A stretch of DNA of 64,000 nt from Scolanthus callimorphus (GCA_033964015.1 CM066912.1:14915399-14979398); one strand, 5' to 3'. Positions 46,877-59,660 are shown, numbered from the stretch's first letter. Notes: generated from the sequence alone by a model not told the origin. Program-made: numbers and translations.

Positions 46877-47082
46877 GCCAAGTTTAGTACCATACCCAAA
46901 TAGTGCACAATAAAATAGCTAACAGACCCTACTATAAAGGATTCTGTTATTGGTGAACTACTCGGTATAAACAATTTTGCCAAGTTTAGTACCATAACCC
47001 CAAAAGTGCACGATAAAATCGCTAAAAGACCCTACTATAAAGGGTAAGAGCTATTCTGTTATTTGGTGAACTACTTGGTATT
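46877..47082. repeat. Tandem duplication of about 105 bp
   Basis: Two copies of a unit running from AAGTTTAGTACCATA through GTGCACAATAAAAT, GACCCTACTATAAAGG and GGTGAACTACTCGGTAT, with several differences between copies. Confidence 0.75.
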
Positions 47083-50000
47083 CAGTTACTAAGCAGCAAT
47101 AAATCAGTTTGTGTTTTGTATTGTTAATTCTTAATTATTCTTTTGTAACATTACGTATTATGGAAATTTGTTAGCGATTTTCATTTTGGACTCCGTGTTG
47201 TGGCACCATACAGTTGTTATCACTTCAGTGTTCTCTTGAATACTGAGTCGATGTACCAATGTAAAGAGGGCACGAGTTGGCCCCCAGCGTGGTCTTGATC
47301 AGTTTTTCTTTGCAGCCTGCTAATCTTTTTGAGCAGCCGCCTACTTCAAAACATTATCGGGATATGAAAATCTATCGGGGATGTAAAAATCTATCGGGTC
47401 AGTGACTATATTTGCTTTTTCTGGTCTGCATTTTCCGGTATGCATTTTCTGGTATGCATTTTGGACCTGCCGGTTTATTTATCGAGTAAGCTAAAGGCTA
47501 AGCATAAAACCCACCATTTTTACGTGCTTCTCGGAACGAACGAACTTAGATATCCATTTCAGAATCTTCACACAACTCTACTTCGTCTATCTGTCAGAAA
47601 TCCTGCTTTGAAGAGTGAGTTTAAAGCTAAGATATAGGCTATTTTGCTTCACATTTTGTAAATTCAAGATGGCGTCTCTGGATACGTCAAAACCATAGCT
47701 GAGTTGGACAAAATTGCCCGTCCCTCCCCCTGTTGCAGGAACAAGACCCCGCTTCTGCAGAGTCAACATGGAGAGGTCCCAATACAAGTTGCATTGTAAA
47801 TGGGTTGCGAAATCGAGTAATATGAAGTACCGTCCGCCTAAAAAGAAAGTCCATTGTTCGCCATGACAAACACCGCAGATAGGCAGATAGAAACACATTC
47901 ACAGTAGCGCCGACTAAGGAAGCATATTTGTTAAACAAATAGCTTCAAAAATAGCGCGCAAGCAAAGCTGGCGGCGAAAAAAAATCGAGCAAGCTCACTT
48001 TAAAAATCTCTGCTGATTTACCGTTTTTAGAGAACCTGATGTCTTTATAATAGATTGATTTTTTGGTCGGCTCGCGCTGCGCGCTCGCCATCTACAACAA
48101 TTAAAACGCTTAGATATTCGTTTTAAAATTTAAATAATTGCACAAAACTTTAAGTAAAGGTTAACTTACTTTCAACTGATATGTCGTAGCAGCGTCGCGC
48201 TCATAAAAAAGCGTATGCTGTAGTGTAGTATTTACAAACTATAACATCGTACCAGGCATGATTAATTTTTGAAAATTTCTATGATGTGTTTATTCAGTGG
48301 CTCCATTTCTTCATCGTGATTCTCGTTTCAAAATCGCGGCGCGCTTCTCGCGCATTGAGAAACATACAAGCAAACTTCTCAGTTGTCAGTCATCGTTCGT
48401 AAACCCGAACTGATCCATTTGCTTAAACATACCGATTTCGCGAAATGCTAACATAACATGAGAGCATGAAATCAAACTTTATTGAAGTGATCAATTGTCG
48501 TTTTGAGGACGAAATAATTTAAGTGATGTCTCGAACCCAAAAAAACAAATATCAGGAAAAAAATATCGAGCACGGTCGCCTTTTAGGGGAAAAAAATTCG
48601 AGCAGCAAAACTGGACGCCAAAAAAATAACGAGCCCAAAAGACATTAGCCACTCCCCCCATCAAATATCAAATGGTCCGTCCCTTAGCATGTTCCCTTGA
48701 AGAGAAATACATTTTTCTTAGTATTCCACAGGGTTCCCATGAGTTTCCGCGTACGGCGGACTCATCTTATGTTGCATTCGAACAGAAAGGCATAAAAAGT
48801 CTTTCTTATTTTCTACTATCCTGTTATAGAATAACTTGAACCTTGGTAAACGTTCGTCCAGTCTTTTTAGCGGAACTCCCCGTGCCGAAGACACGGAGTG
48901 GAGCCCCATACGTATCATTCAACGTCACATGAGAAAGCAACCCATCCAAGCCAAAACGATACGTTCAGCGGCTTACGAAAACATCGCGGGCTCTTATTTA
49001 CGCATGCGCACTTGCGTTAGTGGCGACCCGTGTACACAGCCAATCACAGTCCGTCTTGGATCACTGAGCGCGCGCGTCATTTTATCCTCCAGCACAGCCC
49101 CGCGGTGCTTTGAGGTGCTTGGCGCTTGGCAGAGGACACGGACCGGAAGTCGCTCCTTCATTTTCCCGCCGAAAAAACTCACAAAACACGCGCCCGCATC
49201 GGCTCACTCGAGTTCATTCAGACGAAATTTTTGCTGAGTCAAACTGAAACAAACTCGTGGGTGCGAACCACGCCAAATTTGCTCAAAAGAATTCTCTAAT
49301 GATTGTCAAAATACTTCGGATTCGATTCCTTCGCCGATATTTCATAATGTTGTTTAGTCATTTTGGAGAAACTATGAGGGAGTTGCAAAAGATTCAAATA
49401 GATTGCAGAATACCCAGCCCACGGCAAAGCAAGCCTTCGGCGTTTCTTATGAAGAAAAACAACAGTTTCTTTCGTTCGTAAAAGCTGCAAACGACGGGTG
49501 GCATAAAGTTCCATAAAGTTCTATGGCCTTTTCCCATCTAATGTTTATCCCGGGAATCAGCATGCACAAAGTTCCCTCTTATCGAGTGAAATGTTTTTCT
49601 CGTCGAGCCAGCGTGAAGTTAAAGAGTCGATTGTTGAGTTAAATCCTTTTTTTGGACAATTAATCCCCTCAGTGCTTTAGTTGAAACAATCCTGTGCAAT
49701 TCTTGTTCTTCTCTTTGCAATCAAAAGCCGTTCATAGCGTGATTTAAAACATGTGAAGTTGATTTTCTCATCGATTACTTCACAGTCTACACTTCAATTT
49801 CATTCCACTCTGCCAACAATCACGATCAAAAACGTCGCTGACATGTAAAATATATACTAGCGATTGCTATTTTGGCTGAAAAGTCGATTTACATTTGATT
49901 TTGCCATGAGAACTTGAAAAATTTTCGCTCCGACATTACTCCTACCAGTGTTCAGCTGTGTTGGCAATGGGGCAGGCTGAGGAACCTGGCTTGGGTACGT

Positions 50001-50827
50001 AAAAACGACGGACCACGTCCGCGATACTTAGACCAGCGGCTGTCCATCGGAAATTATAACCACGCGAAATGTGCTCGATGGCTTACTTTTATTTCATTTT
50101 TGTTTAATTTTATTTCATTTTGTTTTAATACCACACATTAGCCTATGGGGCTCCACCAGAGTTCCGCTATAACAATAAGATTACAAAGCTAGAGATTCGC
50201 ATGAGTAATCTTCGATCAGCTCATGGAAATCTCGAGCCATTAATCTATTGTTTTAGTATTCATCAACCAGATTATCCAAAACTAGTGGATAAATTATTTT
50301 CTCCAAAACACAAGACAGTCGTCCTGAACACCCTATGCTAACTGCTATGTAATCATCTTAGTACCACGGCATCCTCACTACAGTGGTACCTCTATTCAGA
50401 GGCCACTTTTCAAAGTCCCAAAATAATTAATTGCCATTCAAGTACTGTATACCTTTGTAGTTGGTTTAGATTGTGGTAAAATTGTTTGATGCATTTACAT
50501 CCTTAAAAATAAGCACTGTAAATGCATTAAACTGATTCTTGAAAAGTATTTATTTAATAATCACACATAGTTTCTTATGAGCCCCCCAAATGTTTTATAT
50601 TTTTCAATAAAATAAAAGTTTCAATGTTTTCTTAGTTTATTTTAAACTAAGAATCCAAGTTTTATTGCTTAATTTATAAAATAGCATTGCATTTGCTGTG
50701 TGATTATGATGTGAGAATGCACAGTTTTCAATCAATTAGAGTGCATACTACTAGCTATTTATGAGGTCGAAGGCCAAATGGGCTATTGACTCAGAGGCCA
50801 TGAGGGCGAGAGGAATAATTGTTTAGT

Positions 50828-50990
50828 CAAATCACACTAGTAGGTCAATTTGTATTGCTAAAAAAAATGTTTTTGTTCTGTTCATTTGCTATTTTCTGGC
50901 TTTCAAATCCGACACTATTCGATAGCGTACTAGTAGCTCAACCAATCAGAATGCAGCATTGATAATAGACCACTAGTGTGATTTGACAAA
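50828..50990. mobile_element. MITE with TCAAATCACACTAGT ends
   Basis: TCAAATCACACTAGTAGGTC at the left is mirrored by GACCACTAGTGTGATTTGA at the right. The inner ACCAATCAGAATGCAGCATTG resembles motifs common in animal MITEs. Confidence 0.7.
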
Positions 50991-51002
50991 TTTATAATAT
51001 TG

Positions 51003-51090
51003 TAGGTTCCAGAAAATATCCATACCCCCACTGAAGGGTGTAGCCCCCCCCCCCCCCCATCCTTGGAATTTCAAAAGAAAAATACAGTAT
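51003..51090. repeat. Fragment of the GGTTCCAGAAAATATCCATA MITE
   Basis: AGGTTCCAGAAAATATCCATACCCCC followed by a C run, CTTGGAATTTC and AAAATACAGTATTTTTA. Only the left half is present. Confidence 0.6.
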
Positions 51091-51957
51091 TTTTATGAAG
51101 AATAATGTACACACCATAAAGATTTCCAGTGAAACTATGTCAAGACAAATTATATCTACTTCAGTGAAACTATATCAAATACAAAATTAAAACCTTCTTT
51201 CCATGCCTGTGCCTGTGCCTGCACCATTCGAGTTGGCGTATTTCCTTCCAGGACTAACCATGTAGGAATTTTGTGATATAGATAAGAGTTCATCCATTTC
51301 CTTGTTAAACGGCGAATTATTTGAGCATAACAAATGGAATGATGAACGGCTACACAACAACTACAAACGGGGTTTGACCGGGCTAGTCCCAGTCTCTACA
51401 CAGGTAGACCATATATTTCTCTATGATAGACCTCATTCACTTGGGCATAATGTTGTCCCATTTTAGATCATGTGGCATTCCCCAGGTATCCTTTCTTTGT
51501 TTTTTTTTCTGCTATGCATCAAAGGATATATGAATATGGAAGAAATCCAAAAAAAAAACATTATTCAAATGAATGCCATGTGATGTGAAATAGGTAAACA
51601 TTACGCACTACTCAGTGGGAAGCCCCGCACTTCCCAACACGGGAAATAGCGGGGCACTAGATATACAAGAATGCTAGTGCACCGCTAATTCCTTGCAATT
51701 TGAGGCACATTTCTGTGTCTAATCTGTACTTTTTTCTCCCGACCCAGGGCCGCAAATTTCCTTGCATAATAATACACTGTATTAGTATTGTAAGTTTTCA
51801 TTCGCAGAGAAAAACTCCTGCTACTTTAGCCAAGTGCCACAATATCAATAGGACATTTCATGGCGAATCCCAGCCCAAACCCTGCCTACAGTCCCAGCCA
51901 TAGCAGCAACCACAATCTATAAACCACTATCTCCCACATACTGTGACTTCTTAAGCA

Positions 51958-52137
51958 ATGTGTGGTTCCAGAAAATATCCTGTGACCTCCCACCCCTCTG
52001 GAATTTCAAAGGAAAAATACAGTATTTGTATGGAAATGATCTGGTAAATTGACCCCCCCCCCCCCCCCACCACCCACCCCTCTGGAATTTCCAATGCCCT
52101 TCTGTAGGGGAGGTATGGCTAATTTCTGGAACCACAA
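51958..52137. mobile_element. GGTTCCAGAAAATATCC MITE, best preserved copy
   Basis: The left end GTGTGGTTCCAGAAAATATCC is mirrored by AATTTCTGGAACCACAAA at the right. Inside are two CACCCCTCTGGAATTTCC motifs, one either side of GGTAAATTGACCCCC. This copy defines the family's length as about 180 bp. Confidence 0.75.
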
Positions 52138-52256
52138 AATCTAAAACCAAATTAAACCTGCTATTCCCAAAGCATTCAATATTATGTCAATTACAAATAT
52201 AAACCAATTTTGCTGTTTTTTCTTGAGGAAAAAAAAAACAATTCCCATGGGTATCA

Positions 52257-52680
52257 CCCGATGGGGGGGGGGGGGGTACTTGGCTTGATATAGGGCGGGT
52301 ATGTGCCGCTGCGAATTACAAAAGCGGACCCCATTCTAAAACGATTTTTGGGAGAAAAGCTACCCCGTTCAATTTTTTTGCACCCAAAATAAGACCCCGT
52401 TCTAAAGAGAAATTAATGATACCTGCAAATCAAATTGTTGTTGTTTACATGTTACGGTTTTATCTGGAATAGAATGTTAAAGCTTGTTGAATTCTTTACT
52501 TTAATAAAACAATACGTGACCGCCGGGTCGCTTCCCTGAAGATTTTACTGGGTGGTCTTCATTATCATACCCCATTCTAGAGGACGGTTCCTAAACGATA
52601 CCCCGTTCTATCGGCTGGAGGAAGAAATCGGGACCCCGTTTGGCGGCACATACCCGTATAGCTCTTGTAAGGGAGCTACA
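52257..52680. mobile_element. Inverted-repeat element with GGGTATGTGCCGC motif
   Basis: GATATAGGGCGGGTATGTGCCGC and later AGCGGACCCC at the left face GGACCCCGTTTGGCGGCACATACCCGTATAG at the right. Several TACCCCGTTCTA-like motifs lie inside. No coding content. Confidence 0.7.
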
Positions 52681-52949
52681 TAATTTGGTATTGCATCGTC
52701 TCAATGAACATTATACCATTTAGCATTTCCAATTTGCATAAATAGTCATGAAAAGCTGTTTCAAAACCAAACAGTCTAAACCAAACAGTTGTAATTACAC
52801 ACTGCAATTACAACTATGTTGTGAACAGCGAAATGCTTACCTGCCAACTCTCCCAGTTTTCACCCTCAGTCTCCAGGGAAAATATTGAAAAAACTTTCCA
52901 AATATTTACACAGGACGAAAGAGCTGATTTTGTGGGGTTTCTTTTTCAA

Positions 52950-53340
52950 CGAAATGCCTTGAAAGTTAACTATATGTCTTTAATGAACTTTCAGTCCGGC
53001 TTGAAAGGCTTGTTTCGCTTTAAGTTACCTTTAGTGAACCTTTCGGTATGGAAGACCTTTCGGGTCATTAAAATTATCATTAAAGGTTCAAAATTGGCAT
53101 TTTGCTGATACGGAAATGTCCTGAAAGATAAGCTACAACTTTCATGGTCTTTCAAAGTGGCTTGAAAGATAAACTACATATTTCATGTACTTTCAAAGTG
53201 ACTTGAAAGGCTAGTCAGTCATTTTGTAAACTTTAGGGGTGTTTTGTTTAGTAAAAATACCGTAACGTACGGTGCCTGATTAAGGTAAGCGACATCCGGT
53301 TTCCGTGTCTTTGAAGGCCTTTCAAGCCAGTTGCGTTATC
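52950..53340. repeat. Cluster of CTTGAAAG motifs upstream of the CACTA gene
   Basis: CTTGAAAG or its complement CTTTCAAG (or one-base variants) occurs about nine times in under 400 bp, for example GGCTTGAAAGGCTTG near 52995 and GGCCTTTCAAGCCAG near 53319. CACTA elements carry such subterminal repeats as transposase-binding sites, and the 5.6-kb CACTA gene starts just downstream. I could not place the true terminus. Confidence 0.6.
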
Positions 53341-55126
53341 AAGCGAATTCGATATGCCGTGTTATTCTTATTTTATAGGAGACGTTCCAAAAACGATTTG
53401 CACTTTAAGGACAAGTACTTTTTGACAAACTAAATAGTTTATTTCTTTTAATACACTTGCATTGCTATCACTTGGCGTACAAAATCCCTATCGCGGATGT
53501 CGAGTGTAGCAGATTTGTTGCTATTTTCTTACACAATGCGATGTGTTTTTAAAAGTTATCAGATCAAAATGTCACACTTTTTCCGGTCTCTCCCAATTGA
53601 CGTAATTATTACGCTACTTTGTTATGAAATACTGGTTGTAATTTGCTGAAAATAGCCCTAACGTTTGTAACTAAGTTTAGTTCCAGAAACAGGATAAATA
53701 GGGCAAAAATTGTAGAGACAAATCAATGCGTCAGACGCTGTTCATTCTGCATCATCCTCGAGTCTAAAACTCTTACAATGGAAGAATACATATGGTGCGA
53801 TCATTGCGCAAAAGATGTTTCTCGCTCCACGTACGAGAGGCATTTAAGGAAAAGCGGCACAAAACAGAATATTGCGAAGTGGCGTAGAGCCACTGCACTG
53901 GAAGATTCCTCGTCAGGAAGCGATACAGGTAAGGGCGACTCCCTATTTATCATGGAGTTAAGGCATCTATAGAAAACAGATGGGGCAAGCACTAGCAGAA
54001 ATCTATTCCATTCCGATTTATAGTTAACAACAGCACAACTTAAATCTCACCTCTTTATGATGTTAGATTGTAACAAACCCAATGAGGACGCCATAGAAGT
54101 TGATATTAACACGGAAGATGCAAGCGATACCGAAGTATACGTGGAAGCGGAGGTAAATCAACCAGACAAAAATGCGCCGGTTGGGTACTCCCATAATGAC
54201 CAGGCGGGCAATTGTTCGTGCGAAAAAGAATTAGACCCCTTAAAGATAATAGACTTTCGATATATTCAAAACGGTCAAAATCTAGCTTGGATCCGAGGCT
54301 AAGGGGAATAAAAGAAAGGAAATGAATTCTCCCATTTCTTTTGTTCTATTCGCTGAGCCTCAGTCAAACGAACTGGATTTTAATTAGATAAGGGTGTTCC
54401 TATGGGCTAAGGCATGCAAGGGCACGTTACATGGAACCTTCTGATTGGTTAATTAGGTGGCAAAGTGTGATTTAACATATCAACATAACAGTGTCGACTT
54501 TCTAGCAATCGAACGGGCTTCCTGTGGTGTCTTGTCTACCTTGTTCCCAGGTTCTTCACCGTGATAAAAACGGCGGAAATTGCACATGGCATCTTTCCTA
54601 GAGTGTATTCGAGTTCTGGCTGAGTTTTAAGTTTTCTGGGTCAATACAAATAGTGAAAAACTTACTGGGATTCCAAATATGGTATGGAGATATTTCCTTA
54701 TAAGGAATTGAAGAAAGTCAACACATTTTCGAGGGAACTATCTTGATATGGGGGAAACGATGTATCTGAAATAGAACATTTGTGACTGTGCAGTGAGTCA
54801 ACGACATAAGTGAAAGAGGAACACTCTTTTTTTTCAAATATATCGAAATTGGTCTATCGGGATTGGTTTGTCCATTTTTAATCCCAGTGAAAGACACCAT
54901 TCAAAGCACGTAACAATAAACCTATTTAGCGGCATTTAGGGTAAAAAGCATAATGTCTTTTATTATATAGACACGAGTGTTTTACTGGGAAATACACCAC
55001 TCGTAGATCTCATACGAAGCTACATCCGGGTCCTCAGTGACATATTTTCCATATCCTCACTAGTGAGGATATCGGTCAGAACAAAAGTTCTTGGAAATCA
55101 ATTTGGAATATTTTTTTCTGGTTTGT

Positions 55127-55296
55127 CTATATAATAAAAAGAAAATTACACGATGGCTTGAAGATATGAGTTTTATTTTCTCGTGTCAAAAACAATATTT
55201 TACTCATTCGCTGCGCTCATTCGTAAAATATTGTTCTTGCCACTCAAAAATAAAACTCATATATTCGCGCCACCGTGTAATATCCTCTATATAATT
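55127..55296. mobile_element. Fold-back MITE in the CACTA gene intron
   Basis: CTATATAATAAAAAGAAAATTACACG and ATGAGTTTTATTTTCTCG, AATATTTTACTCATTCGC are mirrored by GCTCATTCGTAAAATATTG, AAATAAAACTCATAT and CCGTGTAATATCCTCTATATAA. Confidence 0.75.
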
Positions 55297-55316
55297 TTTC
55301 ATGCTACATCAAATAT

Positions 55317-55580
55317 GCCTTTATCACGTTAATATTGATTGATAATGTATATTGGTTATCAGCAAATGGCACTCAGTATTCGATTCTACACATCCGTATT
55401 AGTAAAATTGCAAAGTTTGGTTAACATTGCTTGTGGCCAGATACGTCAAGTCGAGGCTGGGAGGGCATTGCAAAAAGTAAGCCAAGATACAATGTTTTGG
55501 AAATTTTTATCTCAGCCAATTTTAAAGTAGTTCTTCTGAAACTTTACAGTTTTACTAATACGGTTGTGTTTTTTGATTGA
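55317..55580. repeat. AGGCCTTTATCA MITE, partial copy 3
   Basis: ATGCCTTTATCACGTTAATATTGATT at the left, with internal ATCCGTATTAGTAAAATTGCAAAG and GTCGAGGCTGGGAGGGCAT, matches the elements at 3199 and 28145. The right end is lost. It lies in the long intron of the CACTA gene. Confidence 0.65.
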
Positions 55581-55639
55581 GAGTTTTGCGTCTAATCCGC
55601 AGTCTGACTGACAAAATGGGTTACTGCATTTTTTTTAAA

Positions 55640-55978
55640 CCGCTTCGGGTGGGGGGTGGGGGATCAAGACCTCCCTTAAAAAGACCCGTCCCCCCCATAG
55701 AATTTCCACTCGTGAATTAGACCCCCTGCCAGGAATTTTTAGCCTATAAAGGTGAGCCCCTCCCCTGGAATTTCCATTTTTTCTAACGAAATACCCCTGT
55801 AAAGTCTATTTTGGGATAAAAATGTCCCTGAAAAGTCATGTCTTCTATCCCTCTCCCATTTCCAGGGTCCAGTACACCCTCTCCTTGGAAAATGTTCTGT
55901 AGGTCCTCCAAACCGAACCCCAACGCCCCCCCACCCCCACCCCCCGGTGCGATTTTAAAATGCAATCAGCCAATAAAA
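55640..55978. repeat. Dispersed CTTGGAATTTCCA repeat, copy 2
   Basis: Same motif order as 12391-12680: CTCCCTTAAAAAGACCC, GGAATTTCCATTTTTTCT, AAATACCCCTG, AAAATGTCCCT and AAATGCAATCAGCCAA. It lies in the long intron of the CACTA gene. Confidence 0.6.
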
Positions 55979-58900
55979 GAAAACGCGGTGGTAGGCATCT
56001 GCCTACCTGGTATATTACATTTTAATACAACATTCACATACAGTGGCACAATAATGCAACATCTCTATACTTTTACTCACTGCTTGTCAATGACAAGAAA
56101 AATTTCAGAAAGCTTCGGTGTTTTTTGGTGATGGTATAGGACTCTTAACGTTATGCATGAATTTGTCGCTCGTATAAAATCTCAATTTTGGTTTTGCCGA
56201 ACTGGCTAAGATTTTCTAATTACATGGGGCAATTAAATTGAACACCAATTTTGAAATTTCGTGCAAAAGTAATAACAAAACATTTTTTCAGAGGTATCTA
56301 AAAGTGGAACAAGGGGTCCACTGTAGCTGGGGTATTATGTCCTCCAAGTTTGATGTTCGTCACAGGAATATTATAAAAGTTATGACCGAATTTTATTTAC
56401 AGAAAATGCGCTTGGACTAATAAACGTATTGCACAAAGTAATATTGGGTAGAAATAGAGTCCACCTCCCTGACAAGAGTAACGTTTGCTTTTCCAGATGT
56501 CAACATTTATCAGTTTAAAATCAAATGTTTAAACCTTCCTAAAACGACCAGCCCTCAAATTCGGCGTATTTTAGTTATATTCAATATGTTATTGTATCGA
56601 ATATTGTATTCTTGAATATTGTTATTTTCTTCTTGCGTTCAAGAGAATGTAGTGATTTTATATTCAACTGTTGTAATTGATTTACATTTGTTTAATTCCT
56701 TTGTTGTTGTTTTTTGTAGGAATCTACTGGGCCACAAAAAGAAAGTGAGAGTTCCGAAGAAGAGGTGACCAGAGAGGAGTACAACAGATCAAGTTCTAGT
56801 GCTACAGACTCCCCCTCAAGTGACGAAGATAACGCAGAGGGAGAGGTGTGGGATGGCGAGTTGCAAGAAACGCTGTTGCGCGACATCTCCTCAACAATAA
56901 CGCCTTTACCAGAGCCCCAGCCCTCTCGGCAAACGGAAAGATTGATGATGAAAAGATAAATGCTTTGATTTTTTGGTTGGTATACTTCCTCCTAGTCTGG
57001 CAAACGGCGTGTCAGATTAGCGACAATGGCATGGCGTGGATGTTGCGTTTTTTGGTGACGTGGCTCAAAGTAATTGGCATTGAAATTTCAAACGATTCGT
57101 TCACAAAATTAGTAATGGCATTACCTGGCTCCATGTATATGATAAGACAGGTACTCGGTGTCGATAGAGACGATTTTGAGAAGTTTGTCGTTTGCCCCAA
57201 ATGCACAAAGCTGTATCCATACGACTCTTGCTTAAAGATTGTCAACAACAGACAAGTTGGGAGAACATGCACAAATTACTGCTACCGACGAGGAAAGAAA
57301 CACATGTGCAACTCTCCATTGGTTAAAAAGGTGGCCCTTTCAAGGGGAAATGAATGTTTCTATCCGATCAAGTATTTTTGCTCTAAAAGTATAATAGAGC
57401 AACTTGAAAAGCTTCTTTTGAGAGAAATTTTGTTGATCTGTGCGAGTCCTGGAGAACCCGCACAATCAAGGAAAACATAATGTGCGATGTTTACGACGGC
57501 AAACTGTGGAAAGAATTCAGTCGCGTCAATGGGAAAGACTTCCTAAAGTGTCCTTTCACTTATGGATTCATGCTGAACTTTGATTACTTCCAGCCTATAA
57601 AACATCGAAAGGACTACTCTGTTGGGGTGTTTTATCTTGCGTTGCTAAACCTCCCTCGGTCAATAAGATTTAAATGGGAAAATATCATAGTTATCGGCAT
57701 TGTTCCCTCTATGGACAAAGAATCCAAAACTTTGAATGAGTTTTTAGTACCAGCCATAGATGAACTTAATGCACTTTGGAAAGGGGTACAAATGAAGTCG
57801 TCTCTTGGCCCTTTTCCTTTAAGGGTTCGAGCAGCTCTGATAAGCACTTCATCAGATGTTCCGGCAGCCCGGAAATTATGCGGTTTCAAGGGACATGCAG
57901 GGAGAAAAGGATGCTCCCATTGCCTTAAAGAGTTCCCTGGCGACTTTGGCGAGAGAAAGGATTATTCTGGATTTAACAGAGCATCTTGGAAAAAACGCAC
58001 TAACGACGAGCACAGGAGAGTTTCTTATCAAATGAAAAGAACGACCACAGTAACAAAACGAGCCTCTATTGGAAAAAAGTTTGGTATTAGTCACTTTACT
58101 GCTCTGCTAGAACTAGAATATATCGATATAGTAAGATTTTGTACAGTGGATCCTATGCATAACCTTTTCTTAGGAACTGCCAAAAAGATGTTTAAGATCT
58201 GGACAGAGGAGAATATTCTGTCAAAAAACAGCTACAGGAAATAGAGGAGAGGATAGAGTCAGTGGAAGTTCCAAGTGATATTGGAAGACTACCAAAGAGA
58301 ATATCATGCAACTCTGGGTCGTACACTGCGGAGCAGTGGAAAAATTGGACGCTTATTTATTCTCTCGTCTGCCTTAAAGGGATCCTCCCTGATGAGCATT
58401 TTAAATGTTGGCAAACGTTTGTATTAGCGTGTAGGGATATAGTGCAACCAGAAGTCTCCTCCGTTCAGCTCGAGCTTGCCGATCGTAGATTGCTCAAATT
58501 TTGTACTTCTGTCGAGACGCTTTACGGGAAAGAGTTTATTTCTCCGAACATGCATTTACATTGCCATCTTAAAGATATCATTATGGATCACGGACCTGTC
58601 ATGGGATTTTGGTGTTTTTCATTTGAAAGGTTTAATGGAATATTAGGAAGCACAACAACAAATAAGAGGTCGGTTGAGCTTCAGCTCATGAGAAAATTTA
58701 CAATCTCAAGATTCTTATCTGAGATCAAACTTCCTGACGATTTTCAGAATGATTTCAGGGAGCTATCCAAAAAAGAGAATTCAAAAAACACACCAATTTC
58801 TATAGAAATAGAGGAACAACTTGAATTCCAGTCTACTGCGACTCTGACTTCCTTAAACAATGCTAACTGGCTAAACAAATCAACAGTTTCATTGCCATCC

Positions 58901-59507
58901 GTCTACAGAGCAAGCACTTTGGATGAAGACGATATGCGGTTACTGCAGCACACTTATAATGTGATGTTTCCAAACCATAATGTGAAGATAGAAGATATGA
59001 GCCAAATTACTAGCAAGTATGGCTCAGTGACTATTGGCTCTGTCTGTTATGGTTCAAAATTACAACCACGGGGTATACGGTCAAGCAGCATTATGGCTTC
59101 ATGGCCCGATGGAAATGGCCAAATTTGCATCGATACATTCTCCTTGAGTCCTGGCTCTGTGCAGTTTTACTTCAAGCATTCTTTGAAATTGACTGACCAT
59201 TACTATGAGTTTCTATTTGCATGTGTACGCTGGTACAAACCATACGAAAACAGCAACGAAATCGGTCATCCTGTGATGGTGTGGAAAGCAGAGCACCAAC
59301 TACCAGGGCCAGCAGTATATCTACCAATACAAAGAATACATTCCCGATTTGGACAAACAGCAAAGAATGGCAAAGTAATAGTATGCCCAATTCCAAGAAA
59401 AGTTATAGTTTAAACAAAGTACCGCATTATAGCAAGCAGAATTAAAACAATGTTTTTAACGACAGAGAAAATCCTATATTTTCACACTATCTTATCTCAT
59501 TTGACAT

Positions 59508-59660
59508 ACAGTAAAAACCCGCATATAAGAACCTGGATTTTAAGAACCTGTTAGGCTAGAATTATCCATGTGAACCCCATGTTTCCTTGTATTTTTAAAT
59601 CAAACAAGAACCTGTTTTAGGCTGAAATTCTAGGTTCTTATACGCAGGATTTTACTGTAT
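59508..59660. mobile_element. MITE with TACAGTAAAA ends
   Basis: TACAGTAAAAACCCGCATATAAGAACCT at the left is mirrored by AGGTTCTTATACGCAGGATTTTACTGTA at the right. The internal AAGAACCTG motif is repeated. It lies between the CACTA gene and the kinase gene's 3' end. Confidence 0.82.

Larger units (their letters stand above)
44104..48682. mobile_element. 4.6-kb nested element with GGGACGGACCATTTGATA ends
   Basis: The ends GGACGGACCATTTGATA(C)TTGATGGGGGG and CCCCCCATCAAATATCAAATGGTCCGTCC are inverted copies. CTTAG flanks both sides. The ends can also be read as GGGACGG with a TTA duplication, which would be Harbinger-like. The uninterrupted sister sequence GTTGTCTTAGCATGTTCCCTT at 43235-43255 shows the empty site. 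Subterminal AAAAATCGAGCA motifs recur near both ends. No transposase was found. Confidence 0.8.
43811..50170. mobile_element. Second copy of the CRE/E-box element family, interrupted
   Basis: It begins TTTAGCCACTAGCTAAAAGCGGAGCT like the 40131 block and contains one TGACGTCATCGATGATGTCA and TCACGTGAT unit near 44020. It is split at 44103 by a 4.6-kb insertion and resumes at 48683 with CATGTTCCCTTGAAGAGA, ending near GGGCTCCACCAGAGTTCCGC. The 48690-50170 part has no recognised gene. Confidence 0.6.
53778..59413 (+). pseudogene. CACTA (EnSpm) TNP2-type transposase, three frame breaks
   Basis: Three exons join in phase: 53778-53928, 54067-54152 and 56720-59413. The first encodes a zinc finger (MEEYIWCDHCAKDVSRSTYE, then RHL), as found at the N-terminus of animal CACTA transposases, followed by an acidic Ser/Glu linker. 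The long exon matches the TNP2 transposase family. It has a Cys-rich block (VVCPKCTKLYPYDSC), DVYDGKLWKEF, LPRSIRFKWENIIVIGIVPS, then LRAALISTSSDVPAARKLCG, GHAGRKGCSHCLKEF and VDPMHNLFLGTAKKMF, and ends near 59413. The reading frame changes near 56920-56935, 57420-57440 and 58215-58225. Each is consistent with one missing base and several lie beside short homopolymers. As assembled the gene is broken. It could be a recently dead copy or a sequencing artefact. Confidence 0.85.

Noticed and set aside
48836..49237. 133-codon open frame with many Arg and Ser residues
   Set aside because: It lies in a CG-rich part of the CRE-family repeat, has no domain or splice support, and a comparable frame exists on the other strand.
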